Shown here: positions 16,322 through 25,707 of the stretch, in pieces | Numbering within the stretch: the stretch's first letter is position 1 | How the letters are laid out: every line of letters begins with the position of its first letter | Origin: an uncultured Alphaproteobacteria bacterium | Lineage (GTDB): Bacteria > Pseudomonadota > Alphaproteobacteria > MPNO01 > UBA2964 | Length of the DNA stretch: 64,000 bases | Direction: 5' to 3' | NCBI GenBank assembly: GCA_951812775.1 | Contig: OX638326.1 | Span: forward strand, 1,500,335-1,564,334 | Program-made: the position numbers and the translations under genes | Notes under the pieces: generated by a model | Told to the model about the DNA's origin: nothing | Databases searched by the model: none | Seen by the model: the letters and a program-made list of their open reading frames with translations, nothing else

Positions 16322-17856
16322 ATCATTCTCCTATGTCCCATACATTAGGACAATACGCCTGGTTAGTCAAGTATATAATTCCCTATGGATTGCCATATGA
16401 CAGTGAAGATGCACGCGCCCTTGGGGCGACAATCTGCTCCCTTTTTACAGCAACTGCTTACAAACAATCCGCGGCGATGGCTGCAGAATTGGGTACCTTC
16501 CCGAAATATAAACACAATCGAGACTCGATGTTACGGGTCATCCGCAATCACCGACGCGCAACCGAGAGCCAGATCGGTGGTTATGAAGGGTTGGGTTGGG
16601 CCCCACACCCTATCAATCCACAACGTGCTCTTCCGGAACTTTATGAAGCAGCGGTCAAGACGTGGGAATTAGTCCAGCGCGTTGGAGAAGAAACCGGGTA
16701 TCGAAATGCCCAAGTAACGCTTATTTCAACTGATTTGGACGCAAATCCAATTCTTAAAAGTAATGCGCTGGGTCTCGAGCCGGTGACTGCCCTCTGTCAA
16801 CATCGGCACAACAAGCTGGGTCAACGTCAACCGACCATAGCTGATGCCGTTGGTCAGGGGTTAATATCGCTTGGTTACTCACGTTCCGAAATCGACAGGT
16901 TTGTCGAAGCCCTTCTTGGCAAGATATCCCTTAAAAATGCCCCGGCAATAAACCATTCTTCGCTCAAGAAACGTGGTTTTACCCAAACCATGATTGAAGA
17001 GATCGAGAATGCACTGATCGATGCTATCGACCTGTCTCAGGTCTTTAACCCCTGGATACTGGGTAAAGAAACCTGCATCAAGATATTGGGGGTGAATGGC
17101 AAAGAGTTAGAAAACCCCAATTTTAACTTGCTGGCGGCGCTGGGCTTTAGCGATGAAGTGATCGACAAGGCCAATCAGTATTGTTTTGGAAACAGGCAAC
17201 CGGAAGATCTGCCTTATCGCGATGCAGCTCATGCTGTGGTGTTTGTTACTGCGGAAAGCGCGAGACAATCAGTTGAGCAAGTAGATGCCACTATTCGGAT
17301 GATGGCAGCCATACAGCCCATGATTTCAGGCGGCATCGGGCATGTGATTGCCCTACCGCACAGCACAACTGTTGCTGATTGCCATGTCCTGTTCCTGACC
17401 GGGTGGCGCCTCGGTCTTAAATCCCTTTGTTTGTACCGAGACGAATTCGGGCATTGGGACGTGCCTGACCTGACATCAACCAACCAAGGCAACAATAAAG
17501 ACACTACACAATCTACGAAGCCGTCCCTTACGGTCATTCAGGGCGGTCAAACCTCGGCAAACACGGGAGCAATGACCCAGATGAAACCTAACTCGCACGT
17601 ACCAGAATTTTCTAACAATACATCCCCTGCGGAAATGTCTCAGGCATTGGCCATGGCCCACGCCACCCGCGGATTTTCACCCGAGCGGACGCCTATAAAG
17701 GAGCCGCCGGGGAAAGACAGAACAGCCATCACCTTGTCAAAAGAAGAGGCAATGAGTGATGCAGAAACTTCGCGCCGTTCTGCATCGGATACGGCACGGA
17801 GTGCAGCACCCGGTTCTTCCTCACCGGATGCTGCTGTCGAGCAACGGCATATTTGA
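16306..17856 (+). pseudogene. nrdJ: Truncated class II ribonucleotide reductase (NrdJ-like), 3' part
   Basis: The 491 codons from 16384 match the C-terminal part of B12-dependent ribonucleotide reductase: YGLPYDSEDARALGATI, LRVIRNHRRA, ADAVGQGLISLGYSRSEID, AINHSSLKKRGFT, MAAIQPMISGGIGHVIALP, TVADCHVLFLTGWRLGLKSL. NrdJ enzymes are about 1200 residues, so the N-terminal half with the active-site cysteines is missing. The homology begins at the first base after the transposon repeat. The upstream 26 codons come from the transposon and fuse in frame. The usual TGTIG-type motif after RNAQ is not recognisable, and the last 120 residues do not resemble the normal NrdJ tail, so the gene was probably already a diverged paralog. 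It cannot work as a reductase alone. Confidence 0.75.
16361..16383 (-). repeat. Right terminal inverted repeat
   Basis: Read inward on the minus strand it begins GGGAATTATATA and ends CTAACC. It lies 39 bp upstream of the transposase ATG and directly abuts the ribonucleotide reductase fragment. Confidence 0.85.
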
Positions 17857-17874
17857 CGTTGCGTCTCCCTGAAC

Positions 17875-17908
17875 TGCGGGGGGTGTTATTCACCCCCCGC
17901 ATTTTTTT
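17875..17908 (+). terminator. Rho-independent terminator
   Basis: Perfect 11-bp stem TGCGGGGGGTG / CACCCCCCGCA with loop TTATT and seven T. It ends the ribonucleotide reductase fragment. Confidence 0.95.
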
Positions 17909-18004
17909 ACGCCTTCCCTCCCCTTAGCTGGAATTCCCCCTAGCGGGCACCTACCTCTATCGCTAGGCTGGCACCACTGACACCACATACCGACAGGAAA
18001 GAAA

Positions 18005-18469
18005 ATGGCTGGAAAGATCGACGCGCGTGTAGCTGAATTGGGAATTGAGATTCCTGAACCCCGCACCCCATCTGCGAATTACATCCCCTTTGTTCAAACC
18101 GGCAACCTCATCTTTGTGTCAGGCCAGGTTTCTTTGGCGGCTGACGGGCTGATTGCAGGAAAGGTTGGCGACGATGTTGATATCAAAACCGCGCAAAAAG
18201 GCGCACGTGCCTGCGGCTTAAACCTGCTTGGCCAATTAAAAGTAGCCTGTGGCGGCGACCTCGACCGTGTCAAACGTGTTGTAAAGCTGGGCGGATTCGT
18301 CAATGCCACACCCGATTTTATTCATCCGCCAACTGTGATGAATGGTGCATCGGACCTTATGGTCGAAATCTTTGGTGAGGCAGGCCGGCACGCACGCTTC
18401 GCGGTGGCTACCGCCTCCCTACCCCAGGGCGCCGCAGTAGAGGTTGACGGTATCTTTGAGGTGGAATGA
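18005..18469 (+). CDS. RidA-family protein (YjgF/YER057c/UK114, long subgroup)
   Basis: Protein of 154 residues of the RidA superfamily, the subgroup with an N-terminal extension (AGKIDARVAELGIEIPEP). It shows PFVQTGNLIFVSGQVS, ARACGLNLLGQLK, VKLGGFVNATPDFIHPP and GRHARFAVATASLPQGAAVEVDG. The conserved Arg (HARFAV) that in RidA binds the imine/enamine acid is present. RidA proper deaminates reactive 2-aminoacrylate; this subgroup's substrate is not established. AGGAAAG precedes the ATG. It stands alone between a terminator and the accessory patch. Confidence 0.85.
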   Translation: MAGKIDARVAELGIEIPEPRTPSANYIPFVQTGNLIFVSGQVSLAADGLIAGKVGDDVDIKTAQKGARACGLNLLGQLKVACGGDLDRVKRVVKLGGFVNATPDFIHPPTVMNGASDLMVEIFGEAGRHARFAVATASLPQGAAVEVDGIFEVE

Positions 18470-18610
18470 CCTCCGCCCTCAAAATTTGGTGATCCTGCAA
18501 AAATGTGATTCACCGCACAGGCTAATACAAAAAGCGCCCTATAATCCCATTACCACTTTTGGGAGAGTGGAAAGGTAGCAACACGGCTACCGTAGGGGGA
18601 AATATTGGGG

Positions 18611-19494
18611 ATGCTACGCTGTCGATTTCTCGGCGGGTTTAACCTTGCCGTCGGGTCCGCACAAATAAACGGCTTAAGATCGTCTAAGTCACGAGGGCTG
18701 CTCGCCTACCTGCTATGAACCCACACCGCCGATTTGGTCGATTGCAGCTGGCAGAGACAGTCTGGGGCGACAATTACCATGCCGACATTATGAAAGCGCT
18801 GCGCCAGGAGCTATGGCTTATAAGACGCGCTTTCAGAGCAACCAATCTCAATATTGAAGATTACATCGCATTCGAAAATGACGAAATCGGCGTCATCGCA
18901 TCGGTGAATGTTGATGCTTCGGAGTTCGAACAAAAGTTGCAACCCTTTGTCGAGAATGCGGAACAGTTCCGTATCGAAGAAAATATCGATCAACTGGAAA
19001 CAGCGATCGATCTATATCAAGGAGACCTGCTACCCGGCCTGTACGATCACTGGTGCCTGTTTCCACGCGAACTGCTGCGCGACAAATATATTATTGCCGT
19101 AGAACGCATGATGGTTTGGCGTGCGGGACAACAGGACTGGAGCGCCGCCCTTCTCTACGGCAAGAAATTGCTCGAAACCGACCCGCTCCTTGAGCATGTC
19201 CACCGCGACATAATGCGTTTTCATTATGCACGCGGCGACCGTCCAGCGGCACTGCGACAATATTCTCTTTGCCGCGACCAACTCCGTCGCGACCTCACCA
19301 TCAAGCCGATGGTAGACACCACAGCACTCTACCAGGCCATCCGCGAAGAAAATGATGCGGCAATTCTAACAAAGGCATTCGAGGGCTGGGCGAAGAAATC
19401 ATCGCCCGCTAATCCTTTGGTGTCTTCACGACATAAAGCACCGTCTACCGCCCGACCGACCGAAGCCGCTCACCGACTTTCGAGCACCAAATAG
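18611..19494 (+). pseudogene. SARP/BTAD-type transcriptional regulator, frameshifted
   Basis: Regulator with an N-terminal winged-helix (OmpR-like) domain and a bacterial transcriptional activator (BTAD) TPR-like domain. ATG 18611 starts CRFLGGFNLAVGSAQINGLR and GLLAYLL, then hits TGA at 18716. One base to the side the protein continues MNPHRRFGRLQLAETVWGD and runs to 19492-19494, with the BTAD helices (AIDLYQGDLLPGLYDHW, LLETDPLLEHVHRDIMRFHY, RPAALRQYSLCRDQLRRDL). A single lost base near 18711 (CTGGCT to CTGCT) restores YLAMNPH. The downstream ORF alone lacks the start of the DNA-binding domain. Such regulators are typical of the SARP/DnrI class; no cluster target is evident. Confidence 0.75.
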
Positions 19495-20014
19495 CCTCCT
19501 TACCATTTTCCGAAAGAGTCGCCCGCGGCGTTATATGAGTCGTTCGCCGAACGTCTTTCCATACATACGTGGTCCCGCCCACCTGCGCGTTTTGTGCCCG
19601 AAACATATCTAGACGATCTGCAGACAACGTTACGATAACCGACAGACACCAACGAGACGCTCAACGCTCATAGTCCTCGTGTTGGTTACACGAACGACGC
19701 AATGAGTAGAGCGGATGGGTGAAGAAAAGGACGGCTTGGTTGAGCGACCTAAATCACGTACAGCGGCTCCGACCCCCTCCAAGGATCGGCCCACACGTCA
19801 TTCCTTCATCCTCCACCTCATTCCCGACTTTCCGTGTGGCCCCGACAAACCGCCAAGATGGCGGGGGGAGTTAAACCACACCTCTGGCGGAAATCCGTCG
19901 CCACCGGAGGAATTCGACAACATCCACATTATTCCCGACGTGCTTCGACAGAAGATACGAAAAGTATTGGGGATCAATATGAAATCCGGCTTTAAACAGA
20001 AAAGGAACGAAACA
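19495..20014. other. Intergenic, no supported gene
   Basis: About 520 bp without a convincing gene. A frame is open from 19715 into the next small gene, but it is Pro/Arg-rich with no family match and no ribosome site, and the better start for that frame is 20015. No hairpin terminator or tRNA was seen. Confidence 0.5.
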
Positions 20015-20252
20015 ATGCCAGACAAACAAATCATTCGAGGAGTAATGCATCAAACGCTGAAGGATATCCATGGGGAATTCGACCCCGTCACAACAAAGCA
20101 CGGAGAAATACGGAGAAATACTAAGAAACGAAGTTATGCAGGATTCATATCAGGACGCTATCAATTTCCACTTTAATCCCCGTCCAACTTGGCCAGAAAA
20201 TTGGTTGGAATTGACCATAAACGAACTCCTGGATGAGCTCATACCTGAATAG
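20015..20252 (+). pseudogene. Small unknown gene broken by a 10-bp tandem duplication
   Basis: From ATG 20015 (AAAGGAACG upstream) the frame reads MPDKQIIRGVMHQTLKDIHG up to an exact tandem repeat of CGGAGAAATA at 20101-20110 and 20111-20120, which shifts the frame. Removing one copy gives one smooth protein of about 75 residues: ...TTKHGEILRNEVMQDSYQ..., then PENWLELTINELLDELIPE, closing at 20252. No family is recognised. It is 39 bp upstream of the beta-barrel-like gene and may have formed an operon with it. Confidence 0.5.
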
Positions 20253-20291
20253 TCAATTATCAACCTAACAACCACTTTTCAGGAAGAAATT

Positions 20292-21254
20292 ATGAAATTA
20301 CTAAATATATTCGCCATCCTAACAATCTTTTTCGGCACTCAAATACCGCATAGCAGTTTCGCACAAAGTGCAAAGGTAGTTCCGACAACTGTTACCGTCG
20401 GAGCAATCGATACAGAAGCGGGACAAAAAGCACTATCATTTGCATTAAAAAGAATTGCCGACAAAATTACAGAAAAAGAAGACGCTGCTTTAATCGCGAG
20501 CTGCGGACCAAACAGTAGTCCCTAGATCGATTGTATCGCAGGCCAAAAGATATCTGTCACTCTCTTCGAACCAGAGGCCGAGATAAGTGGAGGTGCAGAA
20601 GATTCATTTGACTCTGTAGTGCTAAAAATTACCGGTAGGTATACGAGTTTTCAGTCGAAAGTATTTCATGCCGAGGACGAAAATTTTCAAATAGTGCCTG
20701 GTAAGTCAAAAGTCGCGGCCGACTTTAGTCGCCCATTCTAGGTAATGCCATTCTCGGCAGGAATCGAAACAACAAGAGAACTTGATTCAGCGGCAGGAAT
20801 AATAGAGGTCGGGTACCGCCCAATGAATTTGTCCAAAAATGCGTTCATAAAGTTAGGTAGAAATCTTCGAATCGCCGCTTTCCTCCAAGGAGGCTACAAA
20901 TTTAAAGTCAATAACGAATCCAGTACGGCGACTGGGGGCGCTAAAGATGAGAGCATGGAACAGACGGACGACGTTTTAGGCAGAATAAAGCTCGACGTCG
21001 CGTTCGATCACGATTTTAAAAATGCAAAAGGATTTCCGGGATTCGGAGCCCTACCCTTCAAGCTAATCTCGCATGCCAAGCTCTGGTACGATATTCCGAA
21101 CACTGAGTTTTATCACTCTATCGGCCCAACGCTACGCTTCAATTTGCCCGATAAAAAGGACACCCACTTTGACCTGACTTGGCAAAAAGGGGCTGGGGCA
21201 CCGACCTTCAATGAGGGTACTCAGTTTGGCGGAAGACTTACGGGCAAATACTGA
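20292..21254 (+). pseudogene. Exported beta-barrel-like protein with two internal TAG codons
   Basis: One frame runs from ATG 20292 to TGA at 21252-21254 with two TAG codons, at 20523-20525 and 20739-20741. It begins with a signal peptide (MKLLNIFAILTIFFGTQIPH, cleavage near FAQS). The later half has alternating polar/aromatic strands of an outer-membrane-type barrel (RIAAFLQGGYKFKV, HAKLWYDIPNTEFYHSIGPT, HFDLTWQKGAGAPTF, FGGRLTGKY). Without the two TAGs it would be 320 residues. CAG or TGG to TAG changes are the likely origin. Codon use is more AT-rich than in the core genes, suggesting transfer. Confidence 0.65.
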
Positions 21255-21279
21255 AATCAAGCATCTCTGGAGAACAATT

Positions 21280-22026
21280 ATGCCACTAACAAAATCAGGT
21301 TGGGGGTTTCTCATGGCACTGATCGGCCTGATATTCCTCGCATCCTACGGTTTCTCACTCCACGACGAGGCAAAATCCGGAAAGCTACCGGATTGGTGGA
21401 CGGTTCATAAGGTATGGGCCTATTCAACTCTGCTCATCGCGTTCATGGCCATGATGATCGGGACCGGCCGAAAGGACCGCCTGCTTGGAATAATGATCGA
21501 CAGTCGCAATCGTTACAGCCTGTCGAAAGCTCAGATGACATTCTGGACTATCCTTGTTCTCGGCACCGTATTCACGATGATTATTTGGAATACCGCGCAA
21601 CCACCCGTTGACGTCAAGAATCCCAAAAACATTCTTCCCTTTCTGAACATTCCAACATTTTTATGGGCGTTAATGGGAATAAGCACAATTTCGCTCATTG
21701 GGTCACCATTAATACTCAAGGACAAGGAATTAGCGGGTGAACTCCTTCCATCTGGGGCAACTCCCAAAGATGCAAAGTTTTCCGATCTCATTTTTGGTGA
21801 AGAGAAAGGGTCGGAAGAACAGGTCGATCTCGGCAGAGTTCAAATGTTGCTGATTTCGATGGTAGTCGGCATTTCCTATACGGTTTTGATTGCTGCCCAT
21901 ATAGGTGAAGCAGCGGAATTTGGTAAGGTAGGCATCAACGGTTTTCCAGACATGGACGGTGGATTACTAGGCCTTATAGCCATTAGTCATGTAGGTTATC
22001 TTTCCTACAAGGTGATAAAGAAGTAA
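21280..22026 (+). CDS. Six-helix membrane protein, unknown function
   Basis: Integral membrane protein of 248 residues started at the ATG 21280 with GGAGA 7 bp upstream. Hydrophobic segments lie near residues 7-27, 46-64, 88-106, 127-147, 193-215 and 226-245. A soluble, charged loop (LKDKELAGELLPSGATPKD) separates helices 4 and 5. No transporter or enzyme motif is recognised. It starts 25 bp after the barrel-like gene, so the two were probably one operon, now with the first member broken. A terminator follows directly. Confidence 0.6.
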   Translation: MPLTKSGWGFLMALIGLIFLASYGFSLHDEAKSGKLPDWWTVHKVWAYSTLLIAFMAMMIGTGRKDRLLGIMIDSRNRYSLSKAQMTFWTILVLGTVFTMIIWNTAQPPVDVKNPKNILPFLNIPTFLWALMGISTISLIGSPLILKDKELAGELLPSGATPKDAKFSDLIFGEEKGSEEQVDLGRVQMLLISMVVGISYTVLIAAHIGEAAEFGKVGINGFPDMDGGLLGLIAISHVGYLSYKVIKK

Positions 22027-22046
22027 TTCCGATTGATGGGTTTGAG

Positions 22047-22079
22047 AACCGCCACCACCCAAGGTGGCGGTTTCTTTTT
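22047..22079 (+). terminator. Rho-independent terminator
   Basis: Perfect 10-bp stem AACCGCCACC / GGTGGCGGTT with a 6-base loop, then TCTTTTT. It ends the accessory patch. Confidence 0.9.
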
Positions 22080-22147
22080 GCGCTATTCCGATCCATTCTA
22101 CCGCTCACTCCCTTGCTCACCTTCCTGCCCTCGCCTAATCTCTACCC

Positions 22148-23311
22148 ATGCCTGATGGGGATGCCATAGCGGTAAAAGTTACGAGTCGTATTGCAGAGGT
22201 GGACGCGGCCGAGTGGGATGCCTGCGCGGGCGATGACAATCCATTTGTAAGCCACGCTTTTCTGGACATTCTCGAACAAAGCGGTTCGGCATGTGCAGAG
22301 TCTGGCTGGTTACCCCAGCATTTATTGCTAGAGGATGCGTCCGGTCAGCTTATCGGCGCGGTTCCCGGCTATCTCAAGAACCACTCCTATGGCGAGTATG
22401 TCTTTGATTGGGGCTGGGCGGATGCTTTTGAACGCGCCGGCGGCAAGTATTACCCCAAGCTTCAGGTGTCGGTACCCTTCTCTCCGGTCACCGGCCCCCG
22501 TCTACTCGTCCGCCCTGGCCCTGACCCAATTGAGACCCGGCGTGTTCTGGTGGCTGGGTTACGCGAACTTGCCAACCAGCACGAGGTGTCCTCTCTCCAC
22601 ATCACCTTCTGTGAAAAGGAGGAACGCGACCTTCTCGAAGGCCAGGACTTTTTGAAACGGCTGGGCAAACAGTTCCACTGGCATAATCGAGGCTATGAGA
22701 CGTTTGATGATTTCCTTGGGGCGTTGAATTCCCGAAAACGAAAAGCCATACGCAAGGAACGCAAACTTGCCAATCAGGATGCCCAAATTGAAGTGTTAAC
22801 CGGCGATGACCTAAAGCCGGAACATATGGAGGCGTTCTACCAGTTCTATTTGACTACGGTCGAAAAGAAGTGGGCGCATGCCTATTTGAACCGTGAGTTC
22901 TTTATGCTTATGCGGGAAAGACTTGCTGAAAAAGTCGTCATGATTATGGCCAGTGACGATGGCGAATATGTTGGAGCGGCCCTCAATCTGCGCGGGTCAG
23001 AAACGTTGTATGGCCGCAATTGGGGAGGGTCGCCTCGCTACCGCATGCTCTATTTCGAAGCCTGTTTTTACCGCGCGATTGAATACGCCATTGATCATGG
23101 CCTGGCCCGCGTGGAAGCCGGTGCGCAAGGTCCTCACAAGATCAGCCGCGGCTATCTTCCGTCTGAGACCTATAGTGCGCATTGGATACGAGACCCGGCC
23201 TTTCGAGAAGCCGTCGCCAAATTCCTGATCAGTGAACAACGGGAAACCGAATGGGAAATGGACGTGCTTGAGGACGAGCGCTCACCCTATCGCAAAGACC
23301 TGGAGGTCTAG
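22148..23311 (+). CDS. FemAB-like GNAT acyltransferase (COG3146 type)
   Basis: Protein of 387 residues of the FemAB-like family with a duplicated acetyltransferase fold. Signatures: AEWDACAGDDNPFVSHAFL near the start, YVFDWGWADAFERAGGKYYP, VPFSPVTGPRLL, FHWHNRGYETFDDFL, NSRKRKAIRKER, GRNWGGSPRYRMLYFE, EAGAQGPHKISRGYLP. The family is widespread in Proteobacteria and is predicted to transfer an aminoacyl or acyl group; the natural substrate is unknown. It stops with TAG (23309-23311), a real stop, which argues against general TAG decoding in this genome. Confidence 0.85.
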   Translation: MPDGDAIAVKVTSRIAEVDAAEWDACAGDDNPFVSHAFLDILEQSGSACAESGWLPQHLLLEDASGQLIGAVPGYLKNHSYGEYVFDWGWADAFERAGGKYYPKLQVSVPFSPVTGPRLLVRPGPDPIETRRVLVAGLRELANQHEVSSLHITFCEKEERDLLEGQDFLKRLGKQFHWHNRGYETFDDFLGALNSRKRKAIRKERKLANQDAQIEVLTGDDLKPEHMEAFYQFYLTTVEKKWAHAYLNREFFMLMRERLAEKVVMIMASDDGEYVGAALNLRGSETLYGRNWGGSPRYRMLYFEACFYRAIEYAIDHGLARVEAGAQGPHKISRGYLPSETYSAHWIRDPAFREAVAKFLISEQRETEWEMDVLEDERSPYRKDLEV

Positions 23312-23337
23312 GTCTACACCCAATTCCTGTCGTCGCG

Positions 23338-25704
23338 CTATTTAACGAGTTCGGGTGTCTTCTTACCGTCGTCGTTGTCTTTGCCTGAATCCTTGCCCTT
23401 ACCTTTACCCTTGGCTTTGGATTTAGGTTTGGTCGGCTTCTTTTTGGGATCTTCTGGCCGGATATCGAAGGTCAGTTCTTTATCCTTTACAGAGACATTG
23501 ACAACGCCACCCTTTGCCAGTTTGCCGAACAGCAACTCATCCGCCAGAGGCGTTTTAATACTTTCCTGAATGAGTCGACCCAGCGGACGTGCCCCAAAGT
23601 GCTCGTCATAACCTTTTTCGACCAACCATTTGCGAGAGGCATCATCGAGTTCAATCGTGACATTGCGATCTTCGAGCTGAACTTCGAGCTGCATGACGAA
23701 CTTGTCGACAACGAGTGAAACGATTTCCGGCGACAACCCGCTAAAGCCAATTGTCGCATCAAGGCGATTGCGGAATTCAGGCGTAAACATGCGTTTGATG
23801 GCTTCTTCATCATCGCCTTCACGCTTGGTCCGGCCAATACCAATAGCTTCTTTGGCCATATCAGCAGCTCCTGCATTCGTCGTCATAATCAAGATGACAT
23901 TGCGGAAGTCCACATTCTTGCCGTTGTGATCCGTCAGTCGACCATGATCCATCACCTGCAACAGAATATTAAACAGATCGGGATGTGCCTTTTCGATTTC
24001 ATCAAGCAGGAGAACCGCATGCGGATGCTGATCAATTGCGTCGGTCAGCAACCCACCCTGATCAAACCCAACATAGCCTGGCGGCGCGCCGATAAGCCGA
24101 GACACTGTATGGCGTTCCATATATTCCGACATATCGAACCGGATTAGCTCAATCCCCATAGTGTTGGCGAGCTGGTGGGCAACTTCCGTCTTACCGACAC
24201 CGGTTGGACCAGAGAACAGGTAGGAACCAATCGGCTTCTCAGGCTCGCGAAGTCCTGCGCGCGACAGCTTGATTGCCGAAGACAATGCAGCAATAGCGTC
24301 ATCCTGACCGAACACAACGCGCTTCAGATCATCTGCCAGCGTCTTCAGCGTTTCCTGATCATCCCGCGAAACGCTCTTTGGAGGAATCCGCGCGATCTTG
24401 GCAACGACATCTTCAACGTCTTTGACAGTAATCATTTTGCGGCGCTTGCCTTCTGGCAGAAGCATCTGCGCAGCGCCAACTTCATCGATTACATCAATCG
24501 CCTTGTCAGGCAGTTTGCGATCATTGATATAACGTGACGCTAGTTCGACCGCTGTGCGGATCGCCTCGGCCGTATAGCGGACACGATGGTGTTTCTCATA
24601 ATAGGGCTTGAGACCGCGCAGAATTTTGACGGCATCTTCAATCGACGGTTCGATGACATCGATTTTCTGGAAACGACGCACAAGAGCGCGATCTTTTTCA
24701 AAATAGGAACGATATTCCTTATAGGTCGTAGATCCCATGCTTCTGAGCGTTCCGCTCTGCAATGCTGGTTTCAGCAGGTTCGAGGCATCCATTGAACCGC
24801 CACTCGTCGCCCCAGCGCCAATTACAGTGTGAATTTCGTCGATAAACAGAATGGCGCCTTCGCAGGCATCGAGCTCTGTCACAACAGCCTTTAAGCGCTC
24901 TTCGAAATCACCGCGGTAACGTGTCCCGGCCAGAAGCGCGCCCATATCGAGGGCAAAAATCGTCGCATCAGACAGAACTTCAGGAACCTCGCCATCGACG
25001 ATGCGTTTCGCCAGCCCTTCGGCCAATGCCGTTTTACCGACGCCGGCATCGCCGACATAAAGAGGATTGTTTTTCGTCCGACGACAGAGAACCTGGATCG
25101 TGCGTTCTATTTCAGCAGAACGCCCGATCAGAGGGTCTATCTTGCCCTCAGCTGCCTTCTTATTAAGATCAACACAATAGGTATCAAGGGCCTCATGCCC
25201 TTCTTTGACCTCTGATTCCTCGCCCTCTTCGCCTTCGGTGCCTTCGACAGGCTTCGCTTCTGAACGACCGGGTACTTTAGCAATACCGTGTGAGATGTAA
25301 TTCACCGCATCGAAACGCGACATCTCTTGTTCTTGTAAATAGTACACGGCATGAGATTCACGTTCGGAGAACATCGCGACAAGGACATTGGCACCTGTCA
25401 CCTCCTGACGTCCTGCCGTCTGGACGTGGATCGCAGCACGCTGCACAACACGTTGGAAACTGGCAGTAGGCTTGGAGTCCTCATCTCGATTGACGACCAG
25501 ATTACCAAGCTCATTGTCAAGATAGTCGACAAGGTCTTCCTTGAGTTTGTCCAGATCAACACCACAGGCGCGCAACACTGCAACCGCGTCCTGATCCTCG
25601 ATCAAGGCAAACAGCAAATGCTCAAGCGTTGCATATTCGTGATGACGTTCACGCGCACATGACAATGCCTGGTGAAGACTACGTTCAAGGTTCCGCGACA
25701 ACAT
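23338..25704 (-). CDS. clpA: ATP-dependent Clp protease ATP-binding subunit ClpA
   Basis: AAA+ unfoldase of 788 residues that feeds substrates to ClpP. N-domain (about 1-145, [15 protein letters not shown]), D1 with Walker [14 protein letters not shown] and Walker [17 protein letters not shown]2 with Walker [14 protein letters not shown] and [13 protein letters not shown], and sensor-2 [10 protein letters not shown]. It is longer than usual at the C-terminus: about 40 residues rich in Lys, Gly, Pro and Asp ([18 protein letters not shown]) precede the TAG stop. The N-end adaptor ClpS is encoded 3 bp upstream, so the pair is an operon. ClpP is not in the window. Confidence 0.97.
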   Translation of the reverse strand: MLSRNLERSLHQALSCARERHHEYATLEHLLFALIEDQDAVAVLRACGVDLDKLKEDLVDYLDNELGNLVVNRDEDSKPTASFQRVVQRAAIHVQTAGRQEVTGANVLVAMFSERESHAVYYLQEQEMSRFDAVNYISHGIAKVPGRSEAKPVEGTEGEEGEESEVKEGHEALDTYCVDLNKKAAEGKIDPLIGRSAEIERTIQVLCRRTKNNPLYVGDAGVGKTALAEGLAKRIVDGEVPEVLSDATIFALDMGALLAGTRYRGDFEERLKAVVTELDACEGAILFIDEIHTVIGAGATSGGSMDASNLLKPALQSGTLRSMGSTTYKEYRSYFEKDRALVRRFQKIDVIEPSIEDAVKILRGLKPYYEKHHRVRYTAEAIRTAVELASRYINDRKLPDKAIDVIDEVGAAQMLLPEGKRRKMITVKDVEDVVAKIARIPPKSVSRDDQETLKTLADDLKRVVFGQDDAIAALSSAIKLSRAGLREPEKPIGSYLFSGPTGVGKTEVAHQLANTMGIELIRFDMSEYMERHTVSRLIGAPPGYVGFDQGGLLTDAIDQHPHAVLLLDEIEKAHPDLFNILLQVMDHGRLTDHNGKNVDFRNVILIMTTNAGAADMAKEAIGIGRTKREGDDEEAIKRMFTPEFRNRLDATIGFSGLSPEIVSLVVDKFVMQLEVQLEDRNVTIELDDASRKWLVEKGYDEHFGARPLGRLIQESIKTPLADELLFGKLAKGGVVNVSVKDKELTFDIRPEDPKKKPTKPKSKAKGKGKGKDSGKDNDDGKKTPELVK

Positions 25705-25707
25705 GCG

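Larger units (their letters stand above)
13636..16383 (-). mobile_element. IS1595-family transposon carrying a BglII-like restriction-modification system
   Basis: A 2748-bp element bounded by 23-bp imperfect terminal inverted repeats (20 of 23 identical, starting GGGAATTATATA). On the minus strand it encodes, in order, an intact IS1595-family transposase, a DNA methyltransferase and a BglII-like endonuclease, with stop/start overlaps of 4 and 1 bp, so all three form one translation-coupled operon. Near the left end are a tiny plus-strand ORF with a perfect ribosome site and a strong hairpin. IS1595 elements normally make 8-bp target duplications. Here the flanks (AATGCAAT left, TATGGATT right) agree at only 5 of 8 positions, so no clear duplication remains. 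Both flanking ORFs are truncated at the ends. Confidence 0.85.

Noticed and set aside
13628..16391. 8-bp target-site duplication flanking the transposon
   Set aside because: AATGCAAT and TATGGATT agree at only 5 of 8 positions, no better than weak chance in AT-rich DNA.
19715..20176. 153-codon frame spanning the small broken gene
   Set aside because: Its first 100 codons are Pro/Arg-rich with no ribosome site; the better start is 20015, and its end is created by the 10-bp duplication.
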